DNA of 11,834 bases, taken from the NCBI GenBank assembly GCA_025060275.1, contig JANXCJ010000053.1, positions 1 through 11,834 on the forward strand, written 5' to 3'. Positions 1 through 7,575 of the stretch are shown here, piece after piece. Source of the stretch: Bacteroidia bacterium (GTDB lineage: Bacteria > Bacteroidota > Bacteroidia > SpSt-205). Under the pieces are notes generated by a model, which did no database searches, was not told where the DNA came from, and saw only the letters and a list, made by a program, of their open reading frames with translations. The number at the start of each line of letters is the position of its first letter. Position 1 is the first letter of the stretch. The position numbers were made by a program, and so were the translations under genes.

Positions 1-223
1 TAGTAGGCTTACCTGAAACAACTGATGAATGAACCACCTCCTTGCCTGAGGAAGCAGCCGTATCTCTCAAAGTTTCTGAAACTTTTTCTACTATACTCTC
101 TCTGTAGGAGGCAGGTTTTTCTGTCTGATCTTTATCCGTATTCAGGGAGGAGCAGCCAGCAAAACATAAGAGTATGCTCATGAATACGGGTATGGCTTGC
201 TTTACTCTGCGTGAAATGCTCAT
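1..223 (-). CDS. Predicted lipoprotein, 3' part outside window
   Basis: Reading leftward from ATG at 223-221, an open frame runs off the window edge (74 codons seen). The N-terminus has basic residues (SRRVKQ), a hydrophobic stretch at about residues 10-22 and a lipobox-like F-A-G-C with the cysteine at residue 24, so a signal peptidase II lipoprotein is likely. After the cysteine comes a polar, Ser/Thr/Glu/Lys-rich linker of low complexity. Its ATG shares bases with the tonB TGA in an ATGA overlap, which supports both the start and translational coupling to tonB. A second ATG at codon 15 would leave too short a signal. The position after exbB-exbD-exbD-tonB suggests an envelope role; similar Bacteroidota clusters can carry a periplasmic binding protein here, but no family can be named from the visible part. 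Confidence 0.75.
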   Translation of the reverse strand, partial: MSISRRVKQAIPVFMSILLCFAGCSSLNTDKDQTEKPASYRESIVEKVSETLRDTAASSGKEVVHSSVVSGKPT

Positions 224-1032
224 CTAAGCTGAAAATCAAAAGGAATCGTAACCCATACTTTGATAGGCTTTCCCGCTTGAATGCCTGGAGTAAATTCTAA
301 ATTTGGGAGCTCTTTTTCCACAGCCTCCGTGAGAAGTTTATGAGGAGACTTCAAGACAATGTGTTTTTCGTACTTGCCCGTTTTACCCACTAGTACCCTA
401 ACGATTACCTTTCCTTGAATGCCAGCCTCTTTAGCCAAAGGAGGATAACCGATACGCTTCCTAATCTCGTCCATATTGACGGGCTGGGGCTCCTTCTCCA
501 CAGCTACAAAGCCCATGGGGTCTGGATCTTCTTCTTTCTCAACTACTTCCACAGGCCCTTGCCCTTTACCCTCTAATTCACTAATGTCTGGAATAGCATT
601 AGGGTCTCCCTGTACATCCTTTGTGCCGGGGTCTACTTTCATGAGTGTATCTATGTTAGCGATGGTTTCTTCCTTTTTAGCCTCCTCCTCTTTGACTACT
701 TGTGGGGGAACAAACTTAATCTGGGCTCGCTGGGGCGGAGGAGGAGGTTGCTCCACAGGAGGGGGGGGCGGTTCATTTTTCTTATCTATAGGGGGAGGCT
801 CCATAAGCTCGGTTATAACTACTTTTTTCTTTGTCCTGTAGAGCCCCTCCAACTTAGCTTCTATATATGCCTTGACAAAAGGCACCGCAATCCCCAACGC
901 CACAGCTGAAGTAGCTATGATAAGTGCCCTGAGCGTGTGACGAACATAATTCTTACGTAGGAAATATGCGCCGTACTCCCGATTCCGCCCGGCAAACAGC
1001 CGATCATCCCACTCAAATGCTACCGCTGCCAT
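220..1032 (-). CDS. tonB: Energy transducer TonB
   Basis: This 270-residue TonB-family protein spans the periplasm and transmits inner-membrane proton-motive energy to TonB-dependent outer-membrane receptors. The order is: a cytoplasmic N-terminus with the Bacteroidota-type motif GRNREYGAYFLRK (residues 15-27), one membrane helix at about 35-53, a proline-rich segment at about 79-111 with two runs of five prolines, an acidic linker, and a C-terminal TonB domain at about 185-270. That domain includes the typical AGIQGKVIVRVLV strand, the FTPGIQAGKPIKVWV segment and the terminal PFDF. The gene is the fourth of the exb operon, 6 bases after exbD, with a weak GAGAG before its ATG. The proline codons produce a run of eight identical bases at 761-768. 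No frameshift is present. Confidence 0.93.
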   Translation of the reverse strand: MAAVAFEWDDRLFAGRNREYGAYFLRKNYVRHTLRALIIATSAVALGIAVPFVKAYIEAKLEGLYRTKKKVVITELMEPPPIDKKNEPPPPPVEQPPPPPQRAQIKFVPPQVVKEEEAKKEETIANIDTLMKVDPGTKDVQGDPNAIPDISELEGKGQGPVEVVEKEEDPDPMGFVAVEKEPQPVNMDEIRKRIGYPPLAKEAGIQGKVIVRVLVGKTGKYEKHIVLKSPHKLLTEAVEKELPNLEFTPGIQAGKPIKVWVTIPFDFQLR

Positions 1033-1038
1033 AAGCTC

Positions 1039-1596
1039 TCATGATTGAACTGATTTCTTATACTCCTCTACTAAGCTTTTTTCTTCTGGCGTTATATCCA
1101 CCAGAGCGTATTTTTTCTGCTGTATTATACTCATCTCGTCCAAGATATCCACAAAATCTTTGTACTTAGCTTCTTCCAGCATCTTTATAATTACTATCAT
1201 TTCATCCTTACCGTACCGTTGCTCTACCTCTACTCTGCGCTCTAAGAGTACCTTTCTTATACCATTCTTTGAGAAGTCCGTAACATGCAGTTCAGGGTTT
1301 TCAATACCAGTATAGTAATAAACTTTTTTATTCCCCACAAGTAGCGTAATAACCTTTCCCTCAGGAATCTTAGGGGGCTCTACCTCTTCTTCCTTCTGGA
1401 TTTTAGGTGGGACTACCACGGGCATCGTGTTTGGGGTAGACATAGTGGTAGTAAGAACGAAAAAAGTAAGAAGCAAGAAGCCCAAATCAACCATGGGCGT
1501 CATATCAATTCGGGGGCGCTTCTTAGGTCTGCGAGCTTTGCTCTTCTTTTTGCCTTTTTTTGCTGCCCCAGTATCGCCACCTACTTCTGCAGCCAT
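1039..1596 (-). CDS. exbD: ExbD/TolR-type biopolymer transporter, paralogue 1
   Basis: This 185-residue ExbD-family subunit works inside an ExbB pentamer to couple proton flow to TonB movement. A strongly basic cytoplasmic N-terminus (Lys/Arg-rich, residues 13-29) precedes the signature DMTPMVDLGFLLLTFF. Asp37 in that motif matches the proton-carrying aspartate of E. coli ExbD (Asp25). The single membrane helix is at about 37-53, followed by a periplasmic domain of about 120 residues. It differs clearly from the second ExbD upstream in the operon outside the signature. The start is 2 bases after the stop of that gene and has no Shine-Dalgarno sequence, so translation probably depends on coupling. 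ExbD and TolR are hard to tell apart by sequence; the tonB neighbour favours ExbD. Confidence 0.92.
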   Translation of the reverse strand: MAAEVGGDTGAAKKGKKKSKARRPKKRPRIDMTPMVDLGFLLLTFFVLTTTMSTPNTMPVVVPPKIQKEEEVEPPKIPEGKVITLLVGNKKVYYYTGIENPELHVTDFSKNGIRKVLLERRVEVEQRYGKDEMIVIIKMLEEAKYKDFVDILDEMSIIQQKKYALVDITPEEKSLVEEYKKSVQS

Positions 1597-1598
1597 AG

Positions 1599-2204
1599 TT
1601 ATGATTTGGGTTGTGCCTCTAAAGTAGTAATCAGATTGAATCTATGCACTTTTTGCTCCTTCAGAGTCTCAATAATTCGGGCAATAACAGGGTAGGGCGC
1701 CTCTTCATCTGCGCGGATAGCTATGCGGATTTTAGGATTACTATACCGAGCGAAAAGAATCCATTGTTTGAGCTGATTATTTGCACTATCTACGGGAATA
1801 GAGGCAGTCTTGTCTATGATTTTGCGTTCTGCTTCACCATAAGAGAGATAGCTCTTGAGCTGCTCAAAAGGTACGCCAATCTCAGGTAATAGAGAAAAGA
1901 GGCGTACTTCCTCTGGGCTAAACTCATAACCATATCGCTCCTTGACCTTTTCTAAAATGGATAATCGTACATGCTTACTATCCACACCGAAAAATATCCT
2001 TCCATCTCTTGAAACAGAAATCACAAGAATGTCTTGCGCTGGCAAAGGCGTATCCGCAATAGAAGAAGGAAGGTCTACCTCTACTGCTTCAGGAGCACGA
2101 AATTTCACAGTTAGCATGAAGAAGGTAATAAGTAGAAAGGCTAAATCCACCATGGGAGTCATGTCTATGGCGATATTGTGCTTTTTAGCCTTGAACTTCG
2201 CCAT
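1599..2204 (-). CDS. exbD: ExbD/TolR-type biopolymer transporter, paralogue 2
   Basis: This is a second ExbD-family protein of 201 residues. It has a short basic cytoplasmic tail, then IDMTPMVDLAFLLITFF with the conserved aspartate at residue 20, one membrane helix at about 20-36, and a longer periplasmic part of about 160 residues. The periplasmic part ends with the familiar region IRADEEAPYPVIARIIETL, where ExbD proteins typically have 'aDxxapyg.v..i...l'. It follows exbB by 8 bases and precedes exbD paralogue 1 by 2 bases. The start at 2204 is the only ATG giving the short tail plus membrane helix; upstream bases show no Shine-Dalgarno sequence. Paired, diverged exbD genes are common in Bacteroidota clusters, so the two may serve as different halves of one ExbD dimer (inference). 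Confidence 0.92.
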   Translation of the reverse strand: MAKFKAKKHNIAIDMTPMVDLAFLLITFFMLTVKFRAPEAVEVDLPSSIADTPLPAQDILVISVSRDGRIFFGVDSKHVRLSILEKVKERYGYEFSPEEVRLFSLLPEIGVPFEQLKSYLSYGEAERKIIDKTASIPVDSANNQLKQWILFARYSNPKIRIAIRADEEAPYPVIARIIETLKEQKVHRFNLITTLEAQPKS

Positions 2205-2212
2205 AGGAAATT

Positions 2213-3073
2213 TTAGAATTTAGCCTGAAAGGTTTGCACGATGATATAGCCCGCCTCATCTATGCGGTAGGTAATGTCATCTATCTTGCTTGTAAAGTAG
2301 TTATAAAGGATGGTAGCAATTGTAGAGGTAGTGATCCCTAGAGCTGTATTAACAAGAGCTTCAGAAATACCCGTAGCTAAAGCGACGGCATCGGGCGCGC
2401 CTGAGGTAGCTAATGCAGCAAAAGCCCTAATCATACCTAATACCGTACCGATTAGCCCAATGAGCGTAGCGATAGAAACAATCGTCGCAAGAATAGTCAT
2501 ATGTTTTTCTAACATCGGTAACTCAAGTGCTAAAGATTCTTCCAGAGATTTCTGAAGGGCTGCCACTTTCTGGTCTTTATCCAGTTTGGGATCAGACTTT
2601 ACTTGTTTGAGGCGGTTAAGGGTCTCTCGGACTACATTACCCACAGTACCTTTCTGCTTATCACAGAGAGCGATGGCCTCGTCAATCCGGTCCTGCTCTA
2701 AAAGATACTCTACCTGTTGGACAAACGCTTCCATGCTCATTTTACCTCCTGCTCGGCTCAGCGTTATAGCTCGCTCAATAGACATTGTTATAGTAATCAG
2801 GAGCAGACCTATGGCAATAGGGACAAGCACGCCACCTTTATAAGCTATGCCCAGGTAATTCCCTTGAATGGGATTGTTTTTAGGATCGCCGCCCTCAAAG
2901 TTGTTGGGATTCCCTAAGATAAATACATATATGAGGATTCCAATAGCTATGCAAACCACAACTACGATAGCAGCGAAGAATTCTCGCAGCGCTGCCCCCG
3001 AGGAGCGGACTTGTGGTAATGTCAGGCTTGTGCCCGTCTTTCCAGTCGTTGTAGGCGCATCAACTTGGCTCAT
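2213..3073 (-). CDS. exbB: MotA/TolQ/ExbB proton channel family protein
   Basis: This 286-residue ExbB-family inner-membrane protein is the proton-channel component that works with ExbD and TonB. Predicted helices: an extra N-terminal one at about 32-53, then 81-99, 193-215 and 238-259. The last two carry the family hallmark region LIGLIGTVLGMIRAFAAL and the later NTALGITTSTIATI segment that line the channel. A cytoplasmic block of about 90 residues lies between helices two and three. An in-frame ATG 12 codons upstream (3109) exists, but I chose the ATG at 3073: a promoter element TATATTTG at 3089-3082 occupies the extra segment, and the upstream dodecapeptide looks non-native. It is the first gene of the operon leading to tonB. 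Confidence 0.92.
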   Translation of the reverse strand: MSQVDAPTTTGKTGTSLTLPQVRSSGAALREFFAAIVVVVCIAIGILIYVFILGNPNNFEGGDPKNNPIQGNYLGIAYKGGVLVPIAIGLLLITITMSIERAITLSRAGGKMSMEAFVQQVEYLLEQDRIDEAIALCDKQKGTVGNVVRETLNRLKQVKSDPKLDKDQKVAALQKSLEESLALELPMLEKHMTILATIVSIATLIGLIGTVLGMIRAFAALATSGAPDAVALATGISEALVNTALGITTSTIATILYNYFTSKIDDITYRIDEAGYIIVQTFQAKF

Positions 3074-3081
3074 ACCCACTA

Positions 3082-3110
3082 CAAATATAGGGTTACTCCG
3101 TAAAATCAAA
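3082..3110 (-). promoter_or_regulatory. Bacteroidota-type promoter for the exb-tonB operon
   Basis: On the minus strand TATATTTG (3089-3082) matches the Bacteroidota primary sigma -7 consensus TAnnTTTG exactly. TTTG at 3110-3107 is a possible -33 element, with a 17-base spacer. Only 8 bases separate the -7 element from the exbB ATG, so the transcript would have almost no leader. Confidence 0.7.
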
Positions 3111-3111
3111 A

Positions 3112-3127
3112 CCTAAATTTCTTTAGG
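3112..3127. repeat. Perfect inverted repeat in divergent promoter
   Basis: CCTAAA-TTTC-TTTAGG is a perfect 6-bp dyad with a 4-base centre. Its axis (3119.5) is exactly midway between the first bases of the two outward-facing -7 elements (3089 minus strand, 3150 plus strand). Each arm therefore presents TTTAGG followed by 22 bases and then TAnnTTTG. It could be an operator or a symmetric pair of upstream promoter elements; no regulator is identified. Confidence 0.55.
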
Positions 3128-3149
3128 GGTAGCATACATACAAATGCCT

Positions 3150-3157
3150 TACCTTTG
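3150..3157 (+). promoter_or_regulatory. -7 promoter element for rplS
   Basis: TACCTTTG is an exact TAnnTTTG match lying 4 bases before the rplS ATG at 3162. There is no TTTG at the usual -33 distance, but TTTAGG (3122-3127) lies 22 bases upstream. Initiation a few bases downstream of the element would start the mRNA at or next to the start codon. Confidence 0.62.
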
Positions 3158-3161
3158 CGGC

Positions 3162-3521
3162 ATGAGCCATCTCCTACGAGAAGTAGAGTATCTAATTAAT
3201 GCCCCTTTTGTGAAGACAGACTTGCCTGATTTTCGTGCAGGAGACATTATACGCCTACATCTTAGGATTGTAGAGGGAGGAAAAGAGCGGACTCAAATTT
3301 TTGAAGGAATGGTTATTCAACGCAGAGGTAGTGGTATAAGAGAAACCGTTACGGTAAGAAAAGTTTCAGGAGGTGTAGGTGTTGAGCGGATAGTCCCTCT
3401 TCATTCGCCCTTTCTCCAGAAGGTGGAAGTGGTAAGGACTAATAAAGCGCGCCGAGCTCGTCTCTTTTACATGCGTGGAAGACTAGGAAAAGCACTGCGT
3501 CTCAAAAGAAGAGAAAGCTGA
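3162..3521 (+). CDS. rplS: 50S ribosomal protein L19 (bL19)
   Basis: This 119-residue bL19 is a component of the large ribosomal subunit near the interface with the small subunit. Family hallmarks are plain: FRAGDIIRLHLRI, then IFEGMVIQRRGSG, RETVTVRKVSGGVGVERIVP, LHSPFLQKVEVVR and the basic C-terminal YMRGRLGKALRLKRR. Length is normal for the family. An in-frame ATG six codons upstream (3144) is unlikely, because TACCTTTG between the two ATGs looks like the promoter and family members begin close to the HLLREVE segment. The gene is transcribed away from the exb operon, and the next gene begins 12 bases after its stop. It is not beside rpsP, rimM or trmD here. Confidence 0.96.
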   Translation: MSHLLREVEYLINAPFVKTDLPDFRAGDIIRLHLRIVEGGKERTQIFEGMVIQRRGSGIRETVTVRKVSGGVGVERIVPLHSPFLQKVEVVRTNKARRARLFYMRGRLGKALRLKRRES

Positions 3522-3533
3522 CTTTTGCCTTCT

Positions 3534-6500
3534 ATGCGTCTTTTAGTTTTTCTCTGCATAGCCTCCCTTCTTTTTGGACAAACCCTCCCCAACGAAACCT
3601 TGTATTTTCAGGGTAAGCTGTCCTCCTTCTTCAAGAAAGCCCAGCGTAGCTACCAACGGCAGGTAAAACGAAAAGGCATGCAGGATGAAAACGCCGTAGC
3701 CATAGGATTAGCTTACGCCTTAGCTCTTACAGATTTTCAACATGCAAATATAGCTGACTCCATACTCAGACATTTTGCCCCTCTTATGGAGGGTAATGTA
3801 CCCCTCTCTGATGAAATTCGTTACAGGCAGTTCTGGATAGAAGGGCGCATCCGAAGAGGCATAGGATTGATAGCGGAGTCTGATCAAGCTTTCAATAAAG
3901 CCTTTTCTCACGCCCAGGCTCCTTGGCAAAAAGCCCTTATAAAGATAGAATTGACAGAAAACCTTCTCCTTTTGGGGAATACAGCTCAAGCGGAGGAAGT
4001 TCTGCGAGAAACGCCTTCATTTGAAGGGGAGTCATATGCACCTTATCTATCCCAGCGGAAAACCTTCCTTCAGACATGGCTCTCTTGGCAAAAAGGTCTA
4101 TGGGATTCCCTTCCTACTACTAAAAAGCCCCTTTTCTCTGGAGACCATGGGGCTTACTATCAGGCCCAGTACTTTTATCTTCAAGCTCTTGCAGCTGCCT
4201 TCAGGGGAGAGAAGAAAAGCCTAATCCAATACCTGAAAAAAAGTCAGCAATGGGGGCGCAAGACTGCCTATGGAGGTAAAGATATTCAAACTCGCGCGGA
4301 AGCTATGCTCTTCCTTCACGAGCTTTACGGGAGCCGTCCTGTCACCCATGAAAGACGGGTTAGCCACCTCAATCCTATTCTCAGTAGCCTCCGAGACCCT
4401 GAAATGCCCTTCACCTATACCACCACAGAAGCCCTAACGCATGTAACGGATATATGTCTTCTCCTTCGGAGGACTACCTTAATTGAAAATCTACTAAGTC
4501 TATATGTAGCTCGTGGAGAGGGTATATTAGCCGGACGCATTCATAGGCTTGCTTCCCGAGTAGCTCGTGCAGAATATAAGGCTTCTATCGCATGGGGCTA
4601 TGCTACAAGAGCCTTCCGAAAGACTGAGAAACTCCCTTTCTTGACATTAGAACATGCCTACAATTCCTTAGAACTGGGGGAGGCTGCACTGATTAGCTCC
4701 AAGAGTGCCCAAGCTGACTCAGCTTTCAGTCTTGTTCGGCAAATTCTCAAAGCATTAGGTGAGCCAGAAGGGCCTTTGACCTTTTCTATCCGGGAGGTCT
4801 TGGCAAGCCGCTCCCTCCAATTCGGCCAATATAAACGCGCAGAATCAGAGCTGTATCACCAGCGTCGTACTTATGAGCGTCTACTCCCTTCTCCCTCTCA
4901 GAATCCTGGTTACTTGAGAAACCTCTTACTTACAGCTGATTTAGGACTTCGCATGGGACAGCTTAGTCAAGTGGATAGTTTCTTGCGTCTTGCGGACGAT
5001 CCTATTCAGAACCTTCCCCCTGCTTATATAAAGGAGCGGGTCTCTTTTCATGAGCTAAGAGGAGATTTAGCGCAAGCAAAGGGCAACTTCCGAGAGGCCG
5101 AACGCGAGTACATGGAAGCAGTCCGCCTGCGAGCCTACTCCAAAAAAGAAAGTCAGAAAACCATAGGTGAAGAAAGTGGAAGTCTTCTTCGCTTAGCTCT
5201 GCTCTACCAAAGGACAGGTCGCCTCACCCGGGCAAAAGATATATACCAGAGGATCACCTCTATCTACCAAAATAGTGGCAGAGAGGATGCAGAGGTGGCT
5301 TCTTACTACATAGGTCTCGCAGAGTTTTATCTCTTATATGGAGACTACCTGAAGGCAGAAGAAAGCGCTAAGAAAGCGCGAGAGCTTAACTTTAAGCTCC
5401 AAGGTGCTACCTCTCCTTCTTATGTACAAGCTCTCTTAATTTCCGCCCGGGTGGAGGGTTCCTTAGGACGGTACGATAAGCAGGAGAGCTTTCTAAGGAG
5501 CGCTCTCTCAGCTCAGCAGAAATTCTATGAAGGGAGACCCTCCCTAAGCCTCAGTCGCACGATTTATCTATTAGCAGAAAATACCCTTCTACGCGGCAAA
5601 CGTGACTCAGCTGCCTACCTGCTTACTAAAAGTGCTGACGAAGCAGAGAGAGCTAAGATGAGTGCTCCTTTAGAATATGCTTCAGTCATGCTAGATATCG
5701 GCGGGGTATGGCTGGCAGTGGATAGCTTCGTAAATGCCCAGACCTCTATAGAAGCTGCAAAGACAATATTGGAAACAGAAGTACCTCCTCGTCACCCAGA
5801 CCGACTGCGAGCCCTGCTTTATGAAGCCCGGCTTAGACAACGAGAGGGTAACTATACAGCCGCTCTAAAAATATTTCATCGCTGGCTTTCTATTTGGCGC
5901 GCTGTTTATGGACCGAAACATCCTGAATATCCGTTTTACCTAGCTGAGTTAGCGGATATACATTGGCTTGCAGGAGATAACTCAGCTGCTAAGAAGAATT
6001 ATGAAAAATCTGTATCCCTCCTACTCAATCAGGTTGATAAGCTCTTCAATGGGCTCACAGAAAGCGAAAAAGCTCGTTATTGGGCTCGCGTTCGCCAGGT
6101 GCTTGAGCATTATTATGCTTTTGCCTTCTCAGAAGGTAACCCTGCCGCCAGAAAGAAGGCTTACGAAGTGTATCTATCCACCAAAGCTTTTATCTTGAGT
6201 GAGACTGCTCAGCTTCGGGCTCGTCTGGCAAAGACCTCTGATACAACTATCCGTCGCATTTTCCAGACATGGCAGGACCAAAAAGAATATCTCACACGCC
6301 TCTACTCTTATAGTCCTACCGAGCTTAAGGAACTAGGCATAAATCTCGCCGAAGAAGAAAATTACCTCAATGAGCTGGAGAAGCAGCTTACAGCGTACAT
6401 AGGGGATATCCGGATGAGACGTCCCACATGGAAGCAGCTCCAAAACGCCTTACCCCAAGATGCTGCAGCGATAGATTGGATTAGGCTACGGGTTCCTCTT

Positions 6501-7568
6501 AGTAGGGACTCCCTAGTATATTATGCAGTAATAACTACTCCCTCCCTAAAACAACCCTTGTATGTATGCCTTCCAGAAGGCAAAAAGCTAGAGTCTTACT
6601 ATTTCTTCAGGTATAGCCAGAGTATCATGAATTTTGAGAAAGACACTACCTCTTATGCGGCTTTCTGGGGTCATGTTATAGAGAAGCTCCCTCCTACGGT
6701 TAGCCGCCTCTTTGTGTGTAGTGATGGGGTCTACTATCAAATCAACCCTTCTACTATTCCTTTGCCTCAGGGAGGGTATCTGGTAGACAAGTTTCAAGTT
6801 ATCCATTTCTCCCGTCTAGCAAGTCTTACAAAAAGCCCTAAGCCTCTGAAATTTTATGAGGGAAGAAAAGCTTATATCATAGCAGACCCTGACTACGCTG
6901 CAGGGGTGCCTGAAGATAGCATATATATCCCCCCTTTACCTGGTACAGCAGAGGAGGCAAGAGTATTGAGAGACATTTTCCAGAGTGAAGGAATCCTGCC
7001 TTACATCTACATTCGCAATCAAGCTACCGAGACTCTTCTACATGAAGTAATCTCCCCTTATATTTTACACATTGCCACACATGGAATATTCCTTCCCTAT
7101 GATGAGAGCTTAGGAAACCTAATAGGAGTTCAGAGCACGAGTGCCCTATCCAATCCACTATTCCGTTCGGCACTTCTCCTTGCTCAATCTGGACGGTCTA
7201 TGCTATACGGCACCTCTGACGTGGGAAAGGATGGGATTTTGAATGCCTATGAGCTTCTTTCCATGGAACTGACAAATACACAATTGGTCGCTTTATCGGC
7301 TTGTGAGACAGGCTTGGGAGAAGTACAGAATGGAGAGGGCGTGTATGGCCTCCAGAGAGCGTTTCTATTAGCAGGTGCTCGCAATCTCCTTTTGAGCTTA
7401 TGGAAAGTAGATGATGAAGCTACCAGAGAGTTCATGATAAGCTTCTACTCAGAATGGCTTCGTAAAAAACTATCTATTGAAGAAGCCTTCTGGAATGCGC
7501 AGAGAGCTATGCGTAGTGGGCGTAAAGCCCCCTATTTCTGGGGTGCATTTATTCTGGTGAAACCTTAA
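3534..7568 (+). CDS. Exported TPR-CHAT domain protein, putative cysteine protease
   Basis: This is a 1344-residue protein with an N-terminal signal peptide (MRLLVFLCIASLLFG, probable cleavage before Gln16; no lipobox cysteine). Residues of about 30-830 are helical, TPR-like repeats; clear examples include the YLLYGDYLKAEESAKKA type and a kinesin-light-chain-like VYGPKHPEYP near residue 790. A linker of about 230 residues leads to a C-terminal CHAT domain (about 1070-1344) with the caspase/separase-like pair His1183 in ATHGIF and Cys1257 in LSACETGLG, and the usual ending YFWGAFILVKP. Such proteins are predicted proteases with TPR-bound partners; the substrate is unknown. I prefer ATG 3534 over TTG 3525 because it starts directly with the signal peptide. 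No type IX sorting domain is seen. It lies between rplS and the Fe-S gene with very short gaps. Confidence 0.9.
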   Translation: MRLLVFLCIASLLFGQTLPNETLYFQGKLSSFFKKAQRSYQRQVKRKGMQDENAVAIGLAYALALTDFQHANIADSILRHFAPLMEGNVPLSDEIRYRQFWIEGRIRRGIGLIAESDQAFNKAFSHAQAPWQKALIKIELTENLLLLGNTAQAEEVLRETPSFEGESYAPYLSQRKTFLQTWLSWQKGLWDSLPTTKKPLFSGDHGAYYQAQYFYLQALAAAFRGEKKSLIQYLKKSQQWGRKTAYGGKDIQTRAEAMLFLHELYGSRPVTHERRVSHLNPILSSLRDPEMPFTYTTTEALTHVTDICLLLRRTTLIENLLSLYVARGEGILAGRIHRLASRVARAEYKASIAWGYATRAFRKTEKLPFLTLEHAYNSLELGEAALISSKSAQADSAFSLVRQILKALGEPEGPLTFSIREVLASRSLQFGQYKRAESELYHQRRTYERLLPSPSQNPGYLRNLLLTADLGLRMGQLSQVDSFLRLADDPIQNLPPAYIKERVSFHELRGDLAQAKGNFREAEREYMEAVRLRAYSKKESQKTIGEESGSLLRLALLYQRTGRLTRAKDIYQRITSIYQNSGREDAEVASYYIGLAEFYLLYGDYLKAEESAKKARELNFKLQGATSPSYVQALLISARVEGSLGRYDKQESFLRSALSAQQKFYEGRPSLSLSRTIYLLAENTLLRGKRDSAAYLLTKSADEAERAKMSAPLEYASVMLDIGGVWLAVDSFVNAQTSIEAAKTILETEVPPRHPDRLRALLYEARLRQREGNYTAALKIFHRWLSIWRAVYGPKHPEYPFYLAELADIHWLAGDNSAAKKNYEKSVSLLLNQVDKLFNGLTESEKARYWARVRQVLEHYYAFAFSEGNPAARKKAYEVYLSTKAFILSETAQLRARLAKTSDTTIRRIFQTWQDQKEYLTRLYSYSPTELKELGINLAEEENYLNELEKQLTAYIGDIRMRRPTWKQLQNALPQDAAAIDWIRLRVPLSRDSLVYYAVITTPSLKQPLYVCLPEGKKLESYYFFRYSQSIMNFEKDTTSYAAFWGHVIEKLPPTVSRLFVCSDGVYYQINPSTIPLPQGGYLVDKFQVIHFSRLASLTKSPKPLKFYEGRKAYIIADPDYAAGVPEDSIYIPPLPGTAEEARVLRDIFQSEGILPYIYIRNQATETLLHEVISPYILHIATHGIFLPYDESLGNLIGVQSTSALSNPLFRSALLLAQSGRSMLYGTSDVGKDGILNAYELLSMELTNTQLVALSACETGLGEVQNGEGVYGLQRAFLLAGARNLLLSLWKVDDEATREFMISFYSEWLRKKLSIEEAFWNAQRAMRSGRKAPYFWGAFILVKP

Positions 7569-7575
7569 AAAGGAT

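Noticed and set aside
476..841. Plus-strand open frame rich in Gly and Ser opposite tonB
   Set aside because: It is the mirror of the proline-rich and acidic tonB segments. Its composition is low in complexity, it has no family features, and the minus-strand gene is unmistakable.
3074..3109. 12-codon N-terminal extension of exbB from ATG 3109
   Set aside because: The exact promoter element TATATTTG lies within it, and family members do not need this segment; ATG 3073 fits better.
3144..3161. Upstream ATG for rplS at 3144
   Set aside because: It would add six residues translated from the promoter element TACCTTTG. L19 proteins begin near the second methionine.
3525..3533. TTG start for the CHAT gene
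   Set aside because: The ATG three codons later begins directly with a good signal peptide; a rare start is unnecessary.
3534..7568. Type III-E CRISPR-like (Craspase) system suggested by TPR-CHAT
   Set aside because: There is no CRISPR array and no cas gene, the protein is predicted to be exported, and its neighbours are housekeeping genes.
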